A stretch of 64,000 bases of DNA, taken from positions 148,717 through 212,716 of the forward strand of contig SKCR01038144.1 of NCBI GenBank assembly GCA_019454045.1, given 5' to 3'. The notes below the pieces were generated by a model. It ran no database searches. It saw only the letters and a list, made by a program, of their open reading frames with translations, and was not told the origin of the DNA. Below are positions 56,769 through 64,000 of this stretch, one piece after another. Within the stretch, counting starts at the first letter, position 1. Each line of letters starts with the position of its first letter. This stretch comes from Zanthoxylum bungeanum. Lineage: Eukaryota; Streptophyta; Magnoliopsida; Sapindales; Rutaceae. The translations under genes were made by a program, and so were the position numbers.

Positions 56769-56847
56769 CCGTTGGAACCCCAACGGTAACACCCAACGGC
56801 TACTAGTCGTTGGGCTGGATAACACCCAACGGCTAGTAGTCGTTGGG
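56769..56847. repeat. Subterminal palindromes of the hAT element
   Basis: One perfect inverted repeat, CCGTTGG-AACC-CCAACGG (56769-56786), then two near-palindromes of 23 bases starting CCCAACGGCTA at 56792 and 56825, 33 bases apart. Clusters like this beneath a hAT end often bind transposase; that role is inferred. Confidence 0.75.
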
Positions 56848-56946
56848 CTGGGGGCAGTGAGCCGTTGCTCCTTGCCCCAATTTCTAAAAAAAAAAATTAT
56901 TTTAATTTTCCAAAATTACCCCTAACAATTAATTTTAGGGGCAGTT

Positions 56947-56951
56947 TAGGT
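56947..56951. repeat. TSD TAGGT (left) of the Copia solo LTR
   Basis: Matches TAGGT at 58880-58884. Confidence 0.92.
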
Positions 56952-58879
56952 TGTTAGGGATATGCCATCTACCCAACTTGTGGATGAGCTATATGTACAT
57001 GTATTTGTAATATTTTCATTAATTCATAAAATGGCAATCTTTATTATATGTGTCTTACATAAATTATATGAATCATCAAACATTGTAATAAAGCCCTTGG
57101 AGTAATAAGATGATGGCTTCCACGCCTTATGAGAATCATTACTCTCAAACGTTCCTAGTCATAGTTTTGTGAATAATCTGGGCGTTCACAAAGTGGAGAG
57201 ACTAGCATGATGATATGATCCGCCTTTAAGTGGGGTAGCCGATCTCATAGGCTACTAGCGGAGATCTGTCCGCTTGGTGTATCACATGGATGCATGAGTT
57301 GCTCGTGTCCATCGAACTGACCGCCGAAAGTTTTCACATGGAGTGTTTATCTCATGTGTCTGTGAGAATTTTCATGTATCGATTGTATGACTAGTCCTTA
57401 GACTTGAGGTCTTTACAATCTTATGTGTGGATCAAATAACTTTGACATTATCCTTCCCCGATTCAAAAGATCCGGTCATAAGGGTATGATTGGGTCATTT
57501 GTTGAAACATATGAAGTTTGTAAAGATACAACAGAGAATCGCCACTCTCTCGGATAATATTTTCTTATAAGAGTAATATTTCAGTTCGCGGGTTGATATG
57601 TGTGATCAATGCTTGAGACTGTGGCCGCAGCGGAAGAATCATGTGAGATTCTTGGGTTAGCACGATTCATGACACTATCAACATCATACATTTGACTATA
57701 TGGGTAGACATTTTCCATACCCTAGATCAAACAGTGGGGATACAGTGAGGCGAGGGACAGTATCATATGTAAATCGCATACAGAATGAGTATATATCTTT
57801 CTTTCTCATTTGGGGGCCTTGGCATGTTGCTAGATGTCAACCTTGGTCATTGAAATCGAACGACCATCTGATCGGAGGATAATTTATGTTCGATTAAATT
57901 ATCACGATTCATTCCATGTCTAACTTGAGGGGAACCCAAAAGGTCACACACAACAAAGTCGAAATCAATGGTTAACAGTGCACAGTATAAATTTAACATC
58001 ATATATGATTGCTGTAGGAATTGTTCATAATTGGTTCAATGTGTTTAATTATTGAACAGATCATTTATGAGGTTCCAAAGTGGCTTAGGGATTGGTAAAT
58101 GACGATATGGGTACTTTGGGAATTGGAAAAATGAATAAGAAAATAAATAAAAAATCTGTGTTTTTTTATTTATTTTATTTGTTCCAATTCGGCCCAAACT
58201 CTTATTAGGGTTTTATAATCTCATTAAACCACTATATTAAGATCCAATGGCTAAGATTTAATTAGCATTTATCTCACATCGGATTCTTAATTAATTTTGT
58301 TGTCTTTGGAGCACCTATATAAACCCAAAGAATTCTTTACAAATTTTTATACCAAAACCTTTCATATCTTGGGTTTATATAAGTGAGCAACTCTAAAGTT
58401 TAAGAGTAAGCCACTGATTTTGAGGATCCTTAAGTCTAATTGACTAGAGGAATTTCAAGTTAAAAGTTTTGAGGTATTTGCCTAGGCTAGCACCGAGGGC
58501 AAAATACCCGTGCACTCAAGGCGTAGTCTTGCCGTTGAGTTTTGGCTTTGGTGTGCGCACCTTTGGAGGCCACACACTTGGGTGGCTCTTTGGAATGTGG
58601 AAGAGCTTGCTGAGTTCTAGAAAAGCTTGTAGATTGGAGGGAGGACTGGAGGAGTCTTCGGTTCAAGTAAGTCTTTTTCTTTCTTTTTAATTAGAGTTCT
58701 TATGATAGTTAACATGTTTAAGTTTATGTTCTTTGCATGTTTTATGAGTTTTTATGCTTAGAATATATAGTAACATGCCTAGGCTGGTAGAATAATCAAA
58801 ACAAATGGGTCTTGGGCAAAGGGATAGCGGCATCATAATTTTTAATTTTCCGCTACGCACTCGCGGCCGCTGCCCAACA
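56952..58879 (+). mobile_element. Copia-type solo LTR inside the hAT element
   Basis: 1,928 bases, edges TGTTAGGGATATG and CTGCCCAACA, flanked by TAGGT on both sides. The end rich in CGCGGCCGC before CCCAACA is typical of a Copia 3' LTR edge, so the plus strand is assumed. A TATA box (TATATAAA) lies at 58316-58323. No PBS or polypurine tract adjoins it, hence a solo LTR. Open frames in it lack motifs. Confidence 0.88.
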
Positions 58880-58884
58880 TAGGT
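58880..58884. repeat. TSD TAGGT (right) of the Copia solo LTR
   Basis: Equal to 56947-56951. Confidence 0.92.
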
Positions 58885-59011
58885 ATCATAAAAATATTCT
58901 AAAAATGTATAAATAGGGGTGATAACCAATGAAGTTGATATTATAAGAATAATAGTTAAAATAAAAAATGACTTAATATAGTTATTTAATGAATATGTCA
59001 TAAGATATAAC

Positions 59012-59512
59012 TTGCAATCAGTAGGAAAATCTAGTAGTAGCGAAACGACCATAGTGGATTCTAGACTTAGCGCAGGTGATCGTTGGTTATTACAACGAAA
59101 TAAAAAACATAGGGATAACACGACTAATAACCCAGAATTAGATAATTATTTATCTATAAATTTTGAGTTTTCAACTGAATGTTTAGTTAGTAAAAATTTT
59201 CAAATCCTTGAATGGTGGAACCGACATCAAAATATATATCATGTATTATCAATTATTGCTAAAGAGATATTGGCAGCACTTGTTTCCACCGTTGCGGTTG
59301 AGCAAGCCTTTAGCATCGGAGGTAATATATTGGAAGTCAGACGGTCTTCATTACATCCAAGCACTCTAGAAGCAACAGCATGTGTGGATGATTGGACCCG
59401 AGCTGATCTTAGGCAACAACAAGATGCCCCTGATGAATTTGGAGACTTGTTCGATAATGCATCTGCAAGTGCAAACGGAGTTGAAAGATCAACAGCCACG
59501 GATGATGATTGA
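59012..59512 (+). pseudogene. hAT transposase, C-terminal dimerisation fragment
   Basis: A 166-residue frame carrying the hAT dimerisation domain (Dimer_Tnp_hAT): ELDNYLSINFE at about residues 41-51, ILEWWNRHQNIYHVLSIIAK, then STVAVEQAFSIGGNI and RRSSLHPSTLEATACVDDW. The tail is acidic (ATDDD). The frame upstream of the ATG also reads as transposase (FNEYVIRYNLQSVG), so the ATG is internal and the true start is lost. The BED zinc finger and the catalytic part are absent. Plant proteins of this type include RICESLEEPER-like ones; this is a transposon copy, not a domesticated gene. Confidence 0.85.
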
Positions 59513-59868
59513 TAATTGTAAAATTACAATGGGGGAAATATCTTTCAAATGTAATGGAACTACGTGAGCTTTGATTCCTCTCACCCCTGGAGGATACGTA
59601 GACAACTTAAGTTTTTAAAAATTTAAGTTCAAGCTCTTTAATTTAATTTTTTTTTAGATAAGAATTTTATTCGTAATTTAATGTAATTAATATGTAATGT
59701 AAGTTTATTATATAACTTCAAATTCATAATTTTAAATTATATTATTTTATTCATCTCAATTTTTTATTTAAAAAAAATAAAAAACAAAACAAAAAAAACT
59801 AAATGGAACCGGAACCTTCCGATTCCACATTTAGTATGGAATCGGAACCGAACCACCTGGCACCTCTA

Positions 59869-59876
59869 ACTGGGAG
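59869..59876. repeat. TSD ACTGGGAG (right) of the hAT element
   Basis: Equal to 56702-56709. Confidence 0.92.
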
Positions 59877-60194
59877 TGGGGGTTAGATCGTTTGAATGAC
59901 CTAGTGAGTGGACAGTTTAAAAATGAAAACTGAAATATTTTACAAAACATTCATTTGTTTCTGAAATCGAAATCATTTTCAAGAAAACAATCTTTTATGA
60001 AATCTATTTTGTATCTGAAAAACCGATCTCTTTCTGTGAAACTATATGGAAACTCTTTTATGTCTGTAAAACTCTGAGTCTTTCTGTAAAACTTAATTCT
60101 TTCTAAAACCTTTTTCGTAAAACTGCTCTTTCAAAATCTCTTTTAAAAAATCATCATTTCTGAAAATCATATCTCTGTATATTTGTCTCTAAAA

Positions 60195-60470
60195 AACCTG
60201 AGGTATGAGGGCGTTACGTCTCGTCGTCCCCCCATATGCCTAAACTAGTGGTCTTGGGGTGTTACATCTCGTCGTCCCCCAAGCCGCTGAACTAGAGCCA
60301 AATATGTGGATAAATGCTATCATCTCGACTCTGAATCTAGGATCTAGGGGTGTTACATCTCGTCATCCCCCTAACCCTGAAATCTAGGGTCTATGGGCGT
60401 TACGTCTCGCCGTCCCCCTAGCCCTGAAATCTAGGATCTATGGGCGTTACATAACGTCGTCCCCCTAGTC
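60195..60470 (-). repeat. Motif cluster GGCGTTACGTCTCGTCGTCCCCC in LTR K
   Basis: Five copies at about 60210, 60257, 60348, 60387 and 60443, 45-90 bases apart. The reverse complement corresponds to the CGATACGTAACGCCCC motif of LTR L. Confidence 0.8.
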
Positions 60471-62080
60471 ATTTTCTATATGTGCACATGTTCTAAATCC
60501 GTCAATTCCAGTAAACATCAATTCCAATATATGTACCAAGTTACATTTGAGGTGGGTTTTTCCCCCATGCCTCCAAAAATCATCAAAATCATGCTTTAAA
60601 AATCATCATTGTCTAAATATTTCTTAAAACATTCTTATTCAAAAAATATCTGGAAATAAACTTGGCTAAGGCCCTATATGCGGAAAAGTAAGTTTCAATT
60701 CAAAAACATAAGTAAATACAACTTGAGAAAATGGTCCACTCACTGATTTGGAATCTGGCTGGCACTTCTTCCCTTTGTCGAAGATAATTATGGTTCATGT
60801 CGATGATCTAAAATTGATAAACTTGATTAGAATATAAGTCGTGTAATATGTTTCGGAATTAGACTAAGTTTCTCAATTGAACTATCTATGATTACTTCAT
60901 GGCGTATTATGCTTTTGATATAACATAATGCATGTATATGTGTTGATATGAAACCCCTAGTGGTGGCCTCTAACATCCTAAGTTATTATTGAAATGAAAT
61001 AAAATTATTTCTGTTACGCGTCGCGACTCCGGGTCGAGAGCGTCGCAACTCCAGGTCGGGAGCATCGCGACGTCCATACCAGTAGACTCAAGCAGATAGC
61101 ATTTCATGTTTCACGTCACGACGCCAGACGCTGAGCGTCGCGACTTCCACACGACCGACCGAGTCTTCCACACAACCTACCCGAGTCTTCCACATGATCG
61201 ATCTTAGGCAAACACATAAATGACCTAAGGTAGAGGCTATGTTCAGCGTGACTCCCAAACGCACCAACCTGAGGTAGATGGCATTCACATGCTCGGCGTG
61301 ACTCCCACACGCACCGACCTGAGGGAGTGGGCATTCACATGTTTGGTGTGACTCCCACACGCACCGACCCGAGGAAAAGAGCCACCCCTTTGTTACGCGC
61401 TGCGACACTGGGCATTGAGCGTTGCGACGCTAGCTCAATATCAAGGCCCAAACTAGTTCTCTATTGTCACTGCCTGAAGTAATTCTAACACTCTCATACT
61501 ATGACCTTCACACAAGCACTTCTTATTACATTCAAAACAGGCCATTATCTAGTATCATCAATTTATAAAATGTACTCTCATAACATGATAAGAATTCGGC
61601 CCCATACCCATTTTACACCTTGACAATATTCTAACCAAGACTTAAGCTTAATTCACTCTAAACAACATCACAAACATATATTGATGCTCAAATTTTGATC
61701 AATCTTCTCAAACAATAAATCCTCAAAAATTTTGAGAAATCTCTAGATTAGTCCTCAGGTACTATTCATCTGAATGTTTGAGCTGCCTTTTTGACCCTGT
61801 TAGGTTCCGAATTTAAGAATCATTAAACACGAAAGTTATAGATCTCGATCTTAGATTTTCGACGATATAAAATTCATAAAAATCAGAGATCGTATGAAAA
61901 AGTTATGGCCTAAATACTAAGGGCTATTCAGAATGGTACATGAAATGATTTTCGTATCGGATCTGTGAAGAATTCATCGAGTGTTCAAAACTAAATCACA
62001 AGTACATACACGCTCGAGCATGAATGTCATGTATAATCCACCTGTAACATAGTAGTCATCAGAATTATCGGGGTGTTACA

Positions 62081-62085
62081 ATAGT
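62081..62085. repeat. TSD ATAGT (right) of the Gypsy solo LTR
   Basis: Equal to 56309-56313. Confidence 0.9.
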
Positions 62086-62861
62086 TTTAAAAAACGATGG
62101 GTATTTTTGAACTTTAACTTATTTTTGAGTGGATGTATGATATTTTCCCTAGAATTAATTATATGAATTTTGAATTTATTGTATTATATGAGTGGAGTTC
62201 GACTTTTGGACATCTTATATCTTATGGAAGACTTATGTTATGGCTTGTGGGATAATATCTAAGGGTGAGAAAAACATGTACCATACCTTGTTGAAGCGAA
62301 ATCAAAACTTATCCTAAAATTTATGTTCTTAAATTTTTAGAACCAAAACATATTCTATTTAGATAGGATACCCTACCCATCGATTCTATTCGATTCCAAC
62401 CGGTTCCAAAGTATCTTGTTTTGCTAATCTATTACACAAATATTGGCAATAATTTCAATACTTTCTCTCCATTTTCATTAACGAAATTTTTTATCTAAAA
62501 TACAAAAATTAGAACGATCAAAAGTAATTTGAACTAATAATAATGACAGTCACAATGCTTTAAATAAAAATAAATACATCATATTTCTATGTTATTCGAG
62601 AGCATATATTTTCTGATACATGAATATTAAACAATCAATAATTAATTACTTATTAAATATAGCCTTCAGTCATCCAATCCATATTGTAGAGCATAAAAAA
62701 TTGTTAAAAATTTGAGAACACGTGATTTCAAAAAATAGAATAAAATAATTCGATTATGTGGGTAGGTTCCGATTCGTTAAAGTATAGAATCAGAACTAGA
62801 ATCTTTTTTTTTCGGAACCTTATTTTCGGAACTGGAATCTACCCTAAAGTAATCATGTAAT
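62086..62861. other. AT-rich stretch, possible hAT-like remnant
   Basis: No gene. Blocks such as CGATTCCAACCGGTTCC (near 62390) and GGTTCCGATTCG and CGGAACTGGAATCTACCCTA (near 62765-62845) resemble the GGTTC-rich subterminal DNA of the hAT element, but no TIR pair or TSD could be fixed. Confidence 0.3.
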
Positions 62862-64000
62862 ACCCCAACTACCATGATGTGACTATCATGGTTTCTCTTT
62901 TCATGCATGACATGTTAGTATGCATATGATCATGTAATTTTGGGCTCAATATACTCGTAACGCTTCTAGGAAAGTCGGTATAATTTTTTCAGTTTCAGCA
63001 CCCTTTCGATTTTACAACTTCTATGAATAGTCCTAAATATTTTGATCATATCTTGGGTTACCGACATGGTTTTTCAGTGATTTTAGGATTATTGGAAAGT
63101 TTGGACATATAACTACAACTTTTATGTTATGTATTTTCCCAAATTATGGGTGTAATTAAGTCAATTTTAAGCCTCAAATTTAGCCTACTATGCTGTGACA
63201 AATTGATGCCTAAATTTAAGTATGTGGGCTTTTATTAAATAGTATTTTAAGCATAAATAAAGTTTTTTTGTGTGGCTCACGTGAATTTGTCTCATTCTTC
63301 TCCATTCTTCCCTCCATCTCACGAAACCACCCCTCTCCTCCATTTTTGTTGCTTCTCACATACGTCATGGTAGATCAAGGAAATTGGAATTTTTCTTTAC
63401 AATTATTAGTGAAAAACAAAGTAAGTAAGTCTCTTAATCTCATTTTTATAGTTATTAAGAATTTCAAGCATGATTCCTATGATTTATTATTTGGATTCAT
63501 GAAACCATATTAGATGTATGCTTTATGTGCATGAAAAGTTTATTTGAGTGTTAATCATTTTTAGTTGCAAGTTTTACCATGAATTTATGTACGGGTAAGT
63601 TAGGTTTATGTTCAGGATACTTGATAGTGTTGAATTAGTAGTGAATTAGTGTTGGAATACCATGATGGATGGCGATTAGGCATGTGATTAGTGATGGAGT
63701 TGTGTTGAGCAAGCATGGTTGGGTTTTGAAGGAACTCATTTCACAGGGGTGTGCATCGTGAAATGGCCCAATGTAAAATGGGGACAAAATATTGTGACTC
63801 AGAGGACGTCATGATGCAGGGTGTAGCGCATCATGACGCAGCCCGCGTTGCGCGTATATGCGCTTTTTTCGCAATGCGGAGCCAATTTCAAGACATGATT
63901 TCATTTGTTTTCAGTCTCATCCTGGGATGTCAGAATACTTATAAGTTCTCTTGTCAGCATGTACACACGTATCATGTCACACACACATATAGAATCATAG
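62862..64000 (+). repeat. Gypsy LTR, 5' part, running off the window
   Basis: Starts TGTAATACCCCAACTACC, and has in order the same landmarks as LTR L: a 'GATTTTAGGATTATTGGAAAG' type block, a pyrimidine-rich patch at 63295-63345, a CpG-rich patch (CATCATGACGCAGCC, CGTTGCGCG) near 63820-63860, and CCTGGGATGTCAGAATACTT, which parallels CCCCAGCATGTTAGAAACC at 17652. It is a related family. The end is beyond the window. The 81-residue frame at 63268-63513 has no support. Confidence 0.6.

Larger units (their letters stand above)
56710..59868 (+). mobile_element. hAT element, deletion derivative, with nested solo LTR
   Basis: 3,159 bases between perfect 8-bp duplications ACTGGGAG. The ends start TAGACCC and, inverted, TAGAGGTGCC, an imperfect terminal inverted repeat, with many GGTTC/GGAACC blocks below each end. 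It carries only the C-terminal part of a hAT transposase. A Copia solo LTR (56952-58879) sits inside; without it the element is ~1.2 kb. The LTR sequence continues cleanly across the hAT, which confirms the ends: TAAAACAAAGACACTGGGAG on the left, GGGGGTTAGATCG on the right. Confidence 0.9.
56314..62080 (-). mobile_element. Gypsy solo LTR (K) containing a hAT element
   Basis: Plus-strand edges TGTAACATTCCC and GGGGTGTTACA, flanked by perfect 5-bp repeats ATAGT. Without the hAT insert it is about 2.6 kb. It is homologous in reverse to LTR L (16508-17805 plus 33683-35329): its left end matches the 3' end at 34240-34296, its right end the start at 16508. No internal element sequence lies between the ends, so it is a solo LTR left by LTR-LTR recombination. 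Confidence 0.9.

Noticed and set aside
59012..59512. A domesticated hAT-derived host gene
   Set aside because: The frame lies between transposon ends with an intact 8-bp duplication, lacks the catalytic and BED parts, and its upstream region is broken by a solo LTR.

Overview
The window is repeat-rich plant nuclear DNA, most likely from a flowering plant and probably a eudicot. It is AT-rich and built almost wholly of LTR retrotransposons of plant lineages: Ty1/copia, Gypsy chromovirus, a Tat/Retand-like Gypsy and an Ogre-like Gypsy whose primer-binding site reads TGGCGACTCCACTGGGG. One hAT DNA transposon is also present. I found no host protein-coding gene, rRNA, tRNA or CRISPR array. The species cannot be told from the sequence. 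Lineage names rest on motifs I recognise, not on database searches.

Layout. 1-5116: 3' half of a decayed Copia element (A) with a ~2 kb LTR. 5400-6606: remnant of an Ogre-type LTR. 6607-15416: Copia element B (+), with both LTRs and a broken gag-pol. 15417-17805: 3' end of a Gypsy element and the first part of its LTR (L). 17806-33682: Copia element C (-), same family as B in the opposite orientation, with a young Retand-like element (21925-27876) inside its integrase. 33683-35329: rest of LTR L, a PBS, and a second LTR copy. 35330-35567 plus 46532-48452: one old chromovirus gag-pol (-), split by an Ogre-like element (35568-46526). 48453-50174: its leader, an LTR, and a further pol tail. 50175-56313: a Copia-LTR-like stretch, then AT-rich DNA with little to recognise. 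56314-62080: a Gypsy solo LTR containing a hAT element, which itself contains a Copia solo LTR. 62862-64000: start of another Gypsy LTR.

Insertion order is readable because several target-site duplications (TSDs) are still perfect: ATACT (Ogre-like), CGTAT (Retand-like), ATAGT (Gypsy solo LTR), ACTGGGAG (hAT) and TAGGT (Copia solo LTR). Three different families also show the order pol tail, LTR, PBS, which a single simple insertion does not give; LTR-to-LTR recombination or tandem elements would.

Most protein remnants are dead. The most intact frames are the Ogre-like gag (40814-42097), the Retand-like gag and protease (25145-27177), an antisense extra ORF of the Transposase_28 type (24574-25116), and a hAT dimerisation-domain fragment (59012-59512). 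Both Tat-type elements lack reverse transcriptase and integrase core, so they would need enzymes from elsewhere. Both carry striking tandem arrays: an exact 175-bp repeat in the Ogre-like LTRs and a hairpin-rich 69-bp repeat in the Retand-like 3' region.
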